A DNA stretch of 31,310 nt from a virus. A program made the position numbers and the translations under genes. The notes below the pieces were generated by a model that saw only the letters and a program-made list of their open reading frames with translations, searched no databases and was not told the DNA's origin. Where the stretch lies: positions 1 to 31,310 of the IMG/VR virus record IMGVR_UViG_3300013138_000029. One strand, 5' to 3'. Numbering within the stretch: the first letter of the stretch is position 1; each line of letters opens with the position of its first letter. This document shows positions 21,146-27,711 of the stretch, piece after piece.

Positions 21146-22205
21146 CCTGGTACAGCTCCAGGTGTTCACGCGCAACCCGCGCCCATGTGTAGTAGTCGCG
21201 CGCCTTGTCCGCAAAGGCTCTGCGCTCTGCCAGGCGCCCATCGGCAAGCGCCGCCAGAACCGCCGCTCCGATGCTGGCCGTGTTATCAGGCTGGCAAGCG
21301 TGCGCGATGGAGCCGAAGTACTCCGGCTCTGCCGCATATGTGCCAGTTACGATAGGCTTGCCCATCGCCGCCGCCTCAAGCGAGGCGATGCCGGGGCACT
21401 CCCACCACGACGGCAGGACGTGGACACGGCAGGCCGCGATAGCCGATAGCGTCATCTCGCGGGACAAGTGGCCGAGGAAGTGCGTCTGCGGCCTCACCCG
21501 CTGGCAGAGCGCGTAATACTCCGGCTGTGCCAGCGAGCCAGCCAGCACAACGGGCACGTCGAAGTCGCGCATCGCCAGCAGCATCCCCGCCTGGTTCTTG
21601 CGCGGCTCCACGCGCCCGGCGCATAGCACGAAGTCGCGTACCTGGTACTTGGAGTGAAACAAGTCAGGCGCCCAAGTTACCGCCGACGCATCGCAGGCCG
21701 TCCGTATGATGCACGTCTGTATGCGCTCCATGTCGTAGTCCCTGTGCAGCCAGTCCGCCTCACACTCGCTCGCGCATACAACATGCGTTGACACGTTGAG
21801 CGCCGCCTGCTGCAAGACCTCGTAAGCGCTCCATGACGTAGGCGGGCGTTGGTAGCCGTCTATCCGCACGTCCTGCGGGTTGCCGCTGTCCATCTGCCCG
21901 GCGATGCCGTCCACAAAAACAGGCGAACAGGCCAGCTCCTGCTGAACGTCAATAAACCACGGCGTGATGATGAGCGGCGCGTCCGTATGCTTTCCGGCGT
22001 GCGAGACCTGGAGCGCCGTGTTTAGCGGCGTCATCATGTCGAACACATGCACCACGTCATAACCTTCCGCCTCCGGTTGTAGCGTCGGCTGAATGTCCAC
22101 ATGGACGCCCAGCGCGCGCAGACCGGCCGCGAGGCCGTCCATGTGCACGGTGTCTCCGCCGTGGACCGTGTACGAGTTCGGGCGGCAGACAAACAGGACC
22201 TTCAT
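21132..22205 (-). CDS. GT4-type glycosyltransferase
   Basis: 357 residues; ATG 22205 overlaps the upstream stop. N-terminal MKVLFVCRPNSYTVHGGD gives the acceptor-side Rossmann start with a Gly-rich loop (HGGD). The donor half has CAGRVEPRKNQAGML (a GT4 hallmark near residue 190) and a late SWWECPGIASLEAAAMGKPIV (E-x7-E-like motif), so GT-B fold. It should transfer a sugar from a nucleotide-sugar donor. Likely acceptors are the host surface (superinfection exclusion, serotype change) or modified phage DNA; the sequence cannot decide. No membrane helix or signal peptide. Confidence 0.88.
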   Translation of the reverse strand: MKVLFVCRPNSYTVHGGDTVHMDGLAAGLRALGVHVDIQPTLQPEAEGYDVVHVFDMMTPLNTALQVSHAGKHTDAPLIITPWFIDVQQELACSPVFVDGIAGQMDSGNPQDVRIDGYQRPPTSWSAYEVLQQAALNVSTHVVCASECEADWLHRDYDMERIQTCIIRTACDASAVTWAPDLFHSKYQVRDFVLCAGRVEPRKNQAGMLLAMRDFDVPVVLAGSLAQPEYYALCQRVRPQTHFLGHLSREMTLSAIAACRVHVLPSWWECPGIASLEAAAMGKPIVTGTYAAEPEYFGSIAHACQPDNTASIGAAVLAALADGRLAERRAFADKARDYYTWARVAREHLELYQDAIA

Positions 22206-22528
22206 GTAGTCCTCCCAACCGGCGGCGGGTAGCGCTCAGGCTTCGGCGTCGGCACTACCGCAACGACTCCGGGCGGCATTGTGTCATCCAGGACAACGGG
22301 TAGCCCCATGCACTCGGCAGGCTTAGTCTCTGCCGGCCTGTCCACGTAGACGATGCGCTCCACTACGCGCTCAGCCGGCAGCGTCACAGGGTACAGCGCG
22401 TCCGGCAGGTGCCCGGCGTTATGCGCCGGCACAAACTGCGCGTAGGGGATGACGGCCAGCGGATGCCCAGCCTCGCCCAGCTGGCGCAACGTGTCCGCGA
22501 GGATGCGGTACAACTCCTCGATGCTCAT
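22202..22528 (-). CDS. 108-aa early protein
   Basis: ATG 22528 overlaps the stop of the W-rich membrane peptide (ATGA). Starts MSIEELYRILADTLRQLG, an amphipathic helix, then AVIPYAQFVPAHN, a VERIVYVDRPAE strand and a Pro-rich C-terminal tail. No family recognised. It lies just before the glycosyltransferase in the operon. Confidence 0.7.
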   Translation of the reverse strand: MSIEELYRILADTLRQLGEAGHPLAVIPYAQFVPAHNAGHLPDALYPVTLPAERVVERIVYVDRPAETKPAECMGLPVVLDDTMPPGVVAVVPTPKPERYPPPVGRTT

Positions 22529-22635
22529 AGCCCTCCCGTGAACTCCAGCCAGAATGCCCACAGCGCCGCTGCCGTCCACGCCAGCCAGAACAGGCCCAGC
22601 ACAACGAGCGCAACAACAAGCAGCACGCTACCCAT
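22525..22635 (-). CDS. 36-aa W-rich membrane peptide (family copy 1)
   Basis: ATG 22635, in the context AAGCATGGG, overlaps the stop of the 71-aa gene. MGSVLLVVALVVLGLF is a transmembrane helix, followed by WLAWTAAALW and a short end EFTGGL. The peptide matches those at 26119-26226 (YWLAWTAAALWGFW) and 27526-27711 (FWLLWTAAALAG). The stop/start junction GGGCTATGA is the same as in copy 2. A repeated small membrane family within one phage is unusual. Confidence 0.75.
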   Translation of the reverse strand: MGSVLLVVALVVLGLFWLAWTAAALWAFWLEFTGGL

Positions 22636-22843
22636 GCTTGAACCGCTTTCGCCGCACCGGCTCGGCCACTACTGGAGGCCACATATGCGCGATGCCGAGC
22701 AGGTCCGCAAGCTCTGCGGAGACTGGCCCGGCCAACCAGCGCCGCGCGCCGTGGTGCCCGTGCCGCGCGTCAACGACGGCCTGGTAGATGACGGCCAGCA
22801 GCAGCATCCGCGCCGCCGCGTAGGTCGGCAAGTAGTCGGTCAC
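22628..22843 (-). CDS. 71-aa early protein, source of a duplicated 3' segment
   Basis: GTG 22843 overlaps the upstream stop (GTGA). MTDYLPTYAAARMLLL starts a helical protein. The last 38 codons (from RRWLAGPV to KRFKHG) lie in a 116-bp segment also found at 27534-27649, 107 of 116 bases identical. Small phage proteins with 'A.RWL' and '...DLL.I' are common near early genes; role unknown. Confidence 0.75.
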   Translation of the reverse strand: MTDYLPTYAAARMLLLAVIYQAVVDARHGHHGARRWLAGPVSAELADLLGIAHMWPPVVAEPVRRKRFKHG

Positions 22844-23247
22844 TCGGCCACCCGCACCAACTCGCCGCCCCGATACTCCAGGGCGCCGCCCGTCCTCACC
22901 ACCAAGAACCGGGTGCCGTCCGCCCAGGCTGCCGCGTCCTCAATCTCGCGCCGAATGAGCGGCAGCCCAACCTTGCACGGCCAGGGGGACGGGTCGAACG
23001 CTAGCCGGTACTGGATATTCGCGCCCGCCGTGAACCGCCCGCCTTGCCGCCGCTTGTACTCCGCCCGTTTCCTTGCGCGCCGCTCCTCCGCCAATTCCTC
23101 CGCGCTCCGTTTTCGCGATTCCGCGCACGCTGGGCACCACTTGACCGCCGAGCTGGTGCCCATGAAGTCGCACAGACAATCCTTACAAACCAACTCACAC
23201 AGCCTTGGCCGCTTGCGTGTTCCCCAACCGATGCACCGCTCCGTCAT
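22840..23247 (-). CDS. 135-aa zinc-ribbon protein
   Basis: ATG 23247 overlaps rusA stop (ATGA). Starts MTERCIGWGTRKRPR; CKDCLCDFMG and CPACAESRKR (residues 21-45) form a Cys4 zinc ribbon. A strongly basic helix follows (EERRARKRAEYKRR) and then strands. The zinc ribbon plus basic helix fits a nucleic-acid-binding protein next to a Holliday-junction resolvase. No named family. Confidence 0.78.
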   Translation of the reverse strand: MTERCIGWGTRKRPRLCELVCKDCLCDFMGTSSAVKWCPACAESRKRSAEELAEERRARKRAEYKRRQGGRFTAGANIQYRLAFDPSPWPCKVGLPLIRREIEDAAAWADGTRFLVVRTGGALEYRGGELVRVAE

Positions 23248-23681
23248 GCGTCCACCTCCAAGACTCGAATGACCACCCCGCTACCCACCGGGTCCGGGTC
23301 GCACCGCCTGACCAGCACCTCCCGCACCCGGCCGTCATCCACGCCGAGCCGCTGGAATATCCCGTCCAGATACGCCTTGCAGCTTGCCAGCACGTTGTCA
23401 ACGTCTCTACGCCTTGCGTCTGGTGGAATGGCGTCAATCTCTACGCGGTAGGGCCCAGGTGGAATATCGCCCGTCCGGTTGACCAGCGCCCAAGCCAACT
23501 CCCGCGCCGCCCGGACACTCGCCGACTTGCGCCGCCAGTGCACCCGACTATTCGGGGACAGGTCACGCCCAGGCCAGGGCAGCGACACGTCAGCGATCAC
23601 ATGGCCCATCGTGGACGCGGCCTTGCCGCGCAAGGCGTCCACGATGGCCGTTTGATTCGCGTCAACCTTCGCGGCTCTCAT
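23244..23681 (-). CDS. rusA: RusA-like Holliday junction resolvase
   Basis: 145 residues. RusA features: PWPGRDLSPNSRVHWRR near residue 35, then RRRDVDNVLASCKAYLDGIF and LGVDDGRV, carrying the conserved Asp residues (DVDN, LD, DD) that bind metal. It should cut Holliday junctions during phage recombination or packaging. The first 24 residues (MRAAKVDANQTAIVDALRG) are not typical of RusA and resemble the start of phage VRR-NUC nucleases; MGHVIADV could be the ancestral start. Confidence 0.9.
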   Translation of the reverse strand: MRAAKVDANQTAIVDALRGKAASTMGHVIADVSLPWPGRDLSPNSRVHWRRKSASVRAARELAWALVNRTGDIPPGPYRVEIDAIPPDARRRDVDNVLASCKAYLDGIFQRLGVDDGRVREVLVRRCDPDPVGSGVVIRVLEVDA

Positions 23682-23907
23682 AGTTGTGATTCTGCTGAAA
23701 CACCCCTTCTAAGTGCTCCTCAACGGCGCAGCCGCAGCCGCGGCACTCGCCGCGCTGCAAATCCTCCGCGCGCACGATGCGCCCGCAGTACTCACAGACC
23801 ACATCGATGCTTTGCCACGTCCAGCGGTTGGCGTCGTACAGGAGAATCCTGCCGTTCCCATCTGTGGGAGTCATATAGATCGCACCGTCAACTTTAGCGG
23901 CTCTCAT
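23662..23907 (-). CDS. 81-aa zinc-ribbon protein with duplicated N-terminus
   Basis: ATG 23907 (GGATGA just upstream); another ATG at 23919 is possible. Begins MRAAKVD, the same seven residues and nearly the same codons as the next gene (rusA). CEYCGR (about 42-47) and CRGCGC (58-63) form a zinc ribbon, in a strand-rich context (GRILLYDANRWTWQ). Function unknown. Confidence 0.7.
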   Translation of the reverse strand: MRAAKVDGAIYMTPTDGNGRILLYDANRWTWQSIDVVCEYCGRIVRAEDLQRGECRGCGCAVEEHLEGVFQQNHNYESREG

Positions 23908-23922
23908 GGCGTCATCCATGCG

Positions 23923-24150
23923 CTACTCATGGCGCGCCTCTCCAATCTCCAGGAACAGCCTGAGCGTATAGCGGCTCTTGTGAAACACGGTGAACGCGCC
24001 AACCTCATCCATCAGCAACAGGTTTCCGTCTGCGTCAATCGCCCAGAACGCCGACTTGCTATCGAGCGAATACAGCGGTTCCGCCAGCGCAACCGCTTTA
24101 GCGTCTAACCGCATGTCCGTCTTCGTCGAAATCACATCAAAGCGTAGCAT
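23923..24150 (-). CDS. 75-aa early protein
   Basis: ATG 24150 overlaps the preceding gene by 14 nt. Starts MLRFDVISTKTDM; pattern helix (RLDAKAVALAEP), then strands (AFWAIDADGNLLLMDEVG, TVFHKSRYTLRLFLE). Not recognised. Small, folded-looking alpha/beta protein within a coupled operon. Confidence 0.7.
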   Translation of the reverse strand: MLRFDVISTKTDMRLDAKAVALAEPLYSLDSKSAFWAIDADGNLLLMDEVGAFTVFHKSRYTLRLFLEIGEARHE

Positions 24151-24676
24151 CTCTCTCCTCGCCTTCCGGCGCCGCCTCGGCCGGCACGATGACGTACCGC
24201 TCGCCGAGCGCGGCCAACTCAGCGCAGGCCCAGCGCATGACGCGCAGCAGAAGCGCGGCCCTGTTCAGCTCTCTGTCAAGCGGAATCTGGTCGCAACAGT
24301 CGCCCATGATGCACGACTCGTTATGCGCTGCCCGTGCATACTCCGCCACCCGCCGCGCCGCCTGCCGCTGCTGCTGGTAGCGCCGCTCTATAGACATGCA
24401 GCGCTCAACATCTTTATCTCTCGCTTGCTCGCGTAAGTGGGCCAGCTCGCGAAACACTTCTGCGCGATGTTCCTCATGCGCCAACAGGCGCGCGGCCTCA
24501 TTGACTCGCATACGCCACAGTCGGCGCTGAGATAAGGCCGCGCGCAACACGCGCCGCTGCTGCTGGTAGCGCGCCTCCAGGTCGTCATAGTCGCACGCCA
24601 ATACCGCGTTGTCGTTCACGATGTCTCGCCAGCGCCGTGCGTGCTGCTCATCCAGCCGGTCCGATGGCGTGCTCAT
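24137..24676 (-). CDS. 179-aa coiled-coil early protein with repeated RYQQQR motif
   Basis: ATG 24676 overlaps the stop of the gene above (ATGA). Mostly helical and charged; two copies of RYQQQR (about residues 36 and 99) are encoded by near-identical DNA near 24360 and 24556. A short Cys patch (CIMGDCCDQ) sits at about 123-130. No family recognised. The repeated coil suggests an internal duplication. Confidence 0.75.
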   Translation of the reverse strand: MSTPSDRLDEQHARRWRDIVNDNAVLACDYDDLEARYQQQRRVLRAALSQRRLWRMRVNEAARLLAHEEHRAEVFRELAHLREQARDKDVERCMSIERRYQQQRQAARRVAEYARAAHNESCIMGDCCDQIPLDRELNRAALLLRVMRWACAELAALGERYVIVPAEAAPEGEERDATL

Positions 24677-24888
24677 GGCCGCACCTCTCCGAACTTTGCA
24701 ACCACACTCTGAAGCACACGTATCACGTCAGGCACCTGTGATATATCCATGCCGACTGCGCTACAGTTGCGCGACAGGACTATGTACCCATCGGCCCACG
24801 CCTCAACCAAGACTCGCACGGCTTCCGAGCGGCCGTCAGGTTGAGGAACGAAAACCGAAAACTCAGGTACGTTGTTGCCTTTGCTCAT
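24673..24888 (-). CDS. 71-aa small early protein
   Basis: ATG 24888 overlaps the next stop (ATGA). MSKGNNVPEFSVFVPQ begins, with strands (VLVEAWADGYIVLSR) then a helix (VIRVLQSVVAKFG). Not recognised. The alternating helix and strand suggest a real folded protein. Confidence 0.72.
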   Translation of the reverse strand: MSKGNNVPEFSVFVPQPDGRSEAVRVLVEAWADGYIVLSRNCSAVGMDISQVPDVIRVLQSVVAKFGEVRP

Positions 24889-25088
24889 GCCTTCGCCTCC
24901 ATGCCCAGGATAGCGCGAAGCTCCGATAAAATGCTGTTGCGCTCTTCGATGCTCACCAGCAGCATCGCCTCCGCCATGCCCGCAAAGCGCCAATATGCAT
25001 CGCGTCTGACATCCTCTGGCGCGTCGGCATTGTTGGCACGCCACCGCTTCGCCAGCATCACCGCCATACTCTCCCTTGCGTCTTCCAT
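24885..25088 (-). CDS. 67-aa helical early protein
   Basis: ATG 25088 follows GGGAGG by 6-7 nt; stop overlaps the next start. Starts MEDARESMAVMLAKRW and is helix throughout (MAEAMLLVSIEER, ILSELRAILG). Unknown. The 57-nt space above it holds four 9-bp repeats (25104-25139). Confidence 0.72.
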   Translation of the reverse strand: MEDARESMAVMLAKRWRANNADAPEDVRRDAYWRFAGMAEAMLLVSIEERNSILSELRAILGMEAKA

Positions 25089-25103
25089 GCCCTGCCTCCC
25101 GTT

Positions 25104-25139
25104 GTTCTGATTGTTCACAAAGTTCCCAAAGTTCACATA
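25104..25139 (-). repeat. Four 9-bp tandem GTTC repeats
   Basis: On plus: GTTCTGATT, GTTCACAAA, GTTCCCAAA, GTTCACATA, end to end. They fill most of the gap between the lipoprotein-like gene and the 67-aa gene. The period is a multiple of three, so they could equally extend a reading frame upstream of 25088. A protein-binding role is possible. Confidence 0.5.
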
Positions 25140-25144
25140 CACGC

Positions 25145-26122
25145 TCAATCTTCGCCGTCCGCATCGGTGGGGGAGGGGTGAAGGACCTCCGCCAGTACCG
25201 CCGCCACGTTCCGATGCTCCCCACGCAGGAACGTACCGCCGCCATTTCCACGCCGAGGCATGGCGTACCCCTTCTCTCGCAGCCACGCCACCGCCGCCAC
25301 CCACTCGCCCGCGCTCCACCCCAACGACCGCGCCGAGGGGATGGTCACACTCTCGGCCGGGCACGCTTGCAGAAGCCGCACAACACGCCCACGCACAGGG
25401 TCATCCAGCACCAGGTCACGCCGCTCCCCAATGACGGTGTAAGGCACGCTCCGCACGACCGCCAACTCACCGCCCCGCCGTTCCTCGCCCGGCAGCACTT
25501 GCCAGTCACCGGCCCGGCAGATTGCTACGCCCATCGCGGTTTGCATGATGCGCTCCCGGTCTGCCCGCGCCCGCACCAGTTCGATCTCAGCGTCTCGCCG
25601 GTCGCGCTCGGTCTGGATTCGCATCTGCGCCCAGCTCGACAGGCTGACCACGCCCGCCAGCAGCACCGCCAGCAGCGAGATCACCAACCCCCACAGGCTC
25701 GCCGTCTTCGCCAGTTCCGTCCGCGCCACGTCCCCCGCCTGCTGGGTCGCCCGCAGAGCAATCCGCCCCGCCGTCTCGGTCTCCGAGCGCCGGGCAATCC
25801 CGGCCGCGCTCGTCTGCTGGAACTCCACCGCCTGGCGAGTCACCGTCGCCACGCTCTCAGTCACTGCCCGGCGCCAGGCCTGCTCCGTCGCCGTCACGTC
25901 CAGCGCGTAGGCGCCCGCCTCCACCGTGGCCGCTCCCGCCGTGCCCCGCGCGTCCTCTGTCGCTTGCGCCACATGGACGCCCACCGCCTCCGCCGTCACC
26001 CGCCCCGCCTCCGCCGTCGCCTGCCAGCCCACCAGCCCCGGCGTCACCACCGGCGCCACCGTCACAGGTTGCGCCACGCAGCCGCACAGAAGCACGGATA
26101 CGACGACGAACGCGCGCTTCAT
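25145..26122 (-). CDS. Lipoprotein-like membrane protein with coil and winged-helix-type C-terminus
   Basis: 325 residues; ATG 26122 overlaps the W-rich peptide stop. MKRAFVVVSVLLCGC looks like a signal peptide with an imperfect lipobox (LCGC). An Ala/Thr/Glu-rich helical region (about 30-130; many ATAE and VTAEAV units) leads to a transmembrane helix (about 143-163, SLWGLVISLLAVLLAG), then a charged helix and a C-terminal domain with possible wHTH (SAGEWVAAVAWLREKG). Such Ala/Thr coils are common in Chloroflexota surface proteins. Role may be envelope-associated (exclusion, signalling); unproven. Confidence 0.75.
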   Translation of the reverse strand: MKRAFVVVSVLLCGCVAQPVTVAPVVTPGLVGWQATAEAGRVTAEAVGVHVAQATEDARGTAGAATVEAGAYALDVTATEQAWRRAVTESVATVTRQAVEFQQTSAAGIARRSETETAGRIALRATQQAGDVARTELAKTASLWGLVISLLAVLLAGVVSLSSWAQMRIQTERDRRDAEIELVRARADRERIMQTAMGVAICRAGDWQVLPGEERRGGELAVVRSVPYTVIGERRDLVLDDPVRGRVVRLLQACPAESVTIPSARSLGWSAGEWVAAVAWLREKGYAMPRRGNGGGTFLRGEHRNVAAVLAEVLHPSPTDADGED

Positions 26123-26226
26123 AGCCCCGCCACGAACTCGCACCAGAAGCCCCACAGCGCCGCGGCCGTCCACGCCAGCCAGTACAGCACCAGCAGCACG
26201 AGCGCCACGACTGCGAGGCTAGGCAT
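26119..26226 (-). CDS. 35-aa W-rich membrane peptide (family copy 2)
   Basis: ATG 26226 overlaps the methyltransferase stop. MPSLAVVALVLLVLYW is a membrane helix; WLAWTAAALWGFW and EFVAGL follow, matching copy 1. The end GGGCTATGA joins directly to the next gene's ATG, as in copy 1. Confidence 0.75.
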   Translation of the reverse strand: MPSLAVVALVLLVLYWLAWTAAALWGFWCEFVAGL

Positions 26227-27538
26227 ACGTCACTATCCTGCGCCCTATCCACTCCGCCACCGGCACCGTCACGGCGTTTCCCAACATGCGGTAACGCGCC
26301 GAGTCGCTCTCCGGCTCCGTCCATCCATCAGGGAAGCCCTGGAGACGTTCGCACTCAACAGGCGTTAGTCGGCGGATGCCTACCATCATCTGCCCAAGTG
26401 TGTTCAGCGGTTGCGAGATCGCGGACGGCTTCGAGCGGTGAAGTTTGCTCGTCATCTGCGCCGCGTCCCAACAAAGCTCAGGCACCATCGGCGTACTGCG
26501 TCCAGTGCCGTCCTCGCTGGCGTCGGCTTCGGCGCGGAGGGTGTGAGCCACCACGGGCGCCGCGTCGCCCTTGCCAGTTCCGCCGCTCTGCGCCTTGAGC
26601 GGCGGCGCTACCACGTCCGGCGCCCCGCGCCCGTTGCGAAGGTAGCGAGTCTCGAAAACCAAAGGCTCGCTGTCTCCACCTTGACTACTGGCGCGCAGCG
26701 GAGGACATTCCTCGCTTATGCTGTCAACGTTTCCAGTTTTGTTGTCGCGTGTAAAAAACCTAGATTGAAATACCATCGGCACGTTGCCGCCGCCTGTGCC
26801 AATGTGAGTCGATAGCGTTGACGCTGACGGATTCCAAGCCTCAGGTACAAACGCCTCGCTCTCCATGTCTATCCTGTAGCCGTGCGCGTTAAGCGATGCG
26901 GCCACCACTCCGGCAGTTCCTTTCCGCGCTTCGCCGCCCGCCGCTCGATTCCCGCTATCGCCGTCTCGCTCAAAGAGTACTTGAGCAGCCACTCCAGAAA
27001 TGCCTCCTCCGTCCTGAATGTCGCCACCACCCACGGATCGCCCCACTTCAGCAAGGCTTCCGACAATGAACACTCTGCGGCGTCGTTGGGCCACTCCGAA
27101 ATATCGACTGTCAAGCACGCGCCAGGAATACCGATACCCGCTGTTTGCCAACCCGCGAAGGATGGCGGCAAAGTCCCGTCCTCCGGCAGACGATAGAAGG
27201 CCGGGGACATTCTCGATGACAACAAATCGCGGATGACTTGCGTCAATGATGCGACGAAACTCGTACCAGAGGCCGCTCCGTTCTCCAGCCAGGCCCGCCC
27301 GCTTTCCGGCCACTGAGACGTCTTGGCAGGGGAAGCCTCCGCAAATAACGTCTGCTGTAATCCGCTCAACGTCTCTGACATCCCTCCGCCTTTCCACGTC
27401 CGGCCAATGACGCGCCAGGACGTTGTTACAGTGCTTGTCTATCTCAACCTGCATCACGCAGCGCATACCGGCGCGCTCGAGGCCGAGGTCAAACCCGCCG
27501 ATGCCGCTGAACAGGCTTGCGAACGTCATGTTACCCAT
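26219..27538 (-). CDS. C5-cytosine DNA methyltransferase
   Basis: 439 residues. Motifs in order: I FASLFSGIGGFDLGLE (about 6), IV GGFPCQDVSVAG (about 66, catalytic Cys), VI VIENVPG, VIII QRRRRVFIVG (about 145), late IX/X RRLTPVECERLQGFPDGW and GNAVTVPVAEWIGRRI. It transfers a methyl group from SAM to C5 of cytosine in DNA. The target-recognition region (about 165-355) has several repeating segments of the form 'tL....G.G....PmVF', typical of phage enzymes. No restriction partner is nearby, so protection of phage DNA is likely. Confidence 0.94.
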   Translation of the reverse strand: MGNMTFASLFSGIGGFDLGLERAGMRCVMQVEIDKHCNNVLARHWPDVERRRDVRDVERITADVICGGFPCQDVSVAGKRAGLAGERSGLWYEFRRIIDASHPRFVVIENVPGLLSSAGGRDFAAILRGLANSGYRYSWRVLDSRYFGVAQRRRRVFIVGSLAEVGRSVGGGDIQDGGGISGVAAQVLFERDGDSGNRAAGGEARKGTAGVVAASLNAHGYRIDMESEAFVPEAWNPSASTLSTHIGTGGGNVPMVFQSRFFTRDNKTGNVDSISEECPPLRASSQGGDSEPLVFETRYLRNGRGAPDVVAPPLKAQSGGTGKGDAAPVVAHTLRAEADASEDGTGRSTPMVPELCWDAAQMTSKLHRSKPSAISQPLNTLGQMMVGIRRLTPVECERLQGFPDGWTEPESDSARYRMLGNAVTVPVAEWIGRRIVTYA

Positions 27539-27711
27539 GCTTGAACCTCTTGCGCCTCACCGGCTCGGCCACGACAGGCGGCCACATGTGCGCGATGCCC
27601 AGCAGGTCCGCAAGCTCTGCGGAGACTGGCCCGGCCAGCCAGCGCCGCGGCGGTCCACAGCAGCCAGAACAGCGACAGCACCGCCAGGACCGCAATCAGC
27701 AAGGCAGTCAT
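27526..27711 (-). CDS. W-rich membrane peptide (copy 3), chimeric with a duplicated segment
   Basis: ATG 27711 overlaps the helicase-loader stop (ATGA). The product begins MTALLIAVLAVLSLFW and has WLLWTAAALAG, the W-rich family block, then departs at the junction near 27649 into 37 basic residues. Those 37 residues are read from a 116-bp repeat of the 71-aa gene (22628-22843) in another frame. It is likely a recombinant: the repeat's own frame holds the original 38 codons without a start. It overlaps the methyltransferase start by 13 nt. Confidence 0.65.
   Translation of the reverse strand: MTALLIAVLAVLSLFWLLWTAAALAGRASLRRACGPAGHRAHVAACRGRAGEAQEVQAWVT
27534..27649 (-). repeat. 116-bp duplicate of the 3' end of the 71-aa gene
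   Basis: 107 of 116 positions match 22631-22746. All nine differences are synonymous in the frame that encodes RRWLAGPV to KRFKHG, and that frame ends in TAA at 27531-27533. No start codon lies upstream in this frame except an improbable TTG. Confidence 0.8.

Noticed and set aside
21132-22205. tRNA or integrase sites near the glycosyltransferase
   Set aside because: No cloverleaf and no recombinase motifs found in the window by eye; no att-like repeats at either edge apart from the 2-base overlap.
25076-26368. 430-codon plus-strand frame antisense to the lipoprotein-like gene
   Set aside because: Arg/His/Pro-rich translation typical of GC-driven antisense frames; opposite strand carries coherent signal peptide, coil and membrane segment with an overlapping start.
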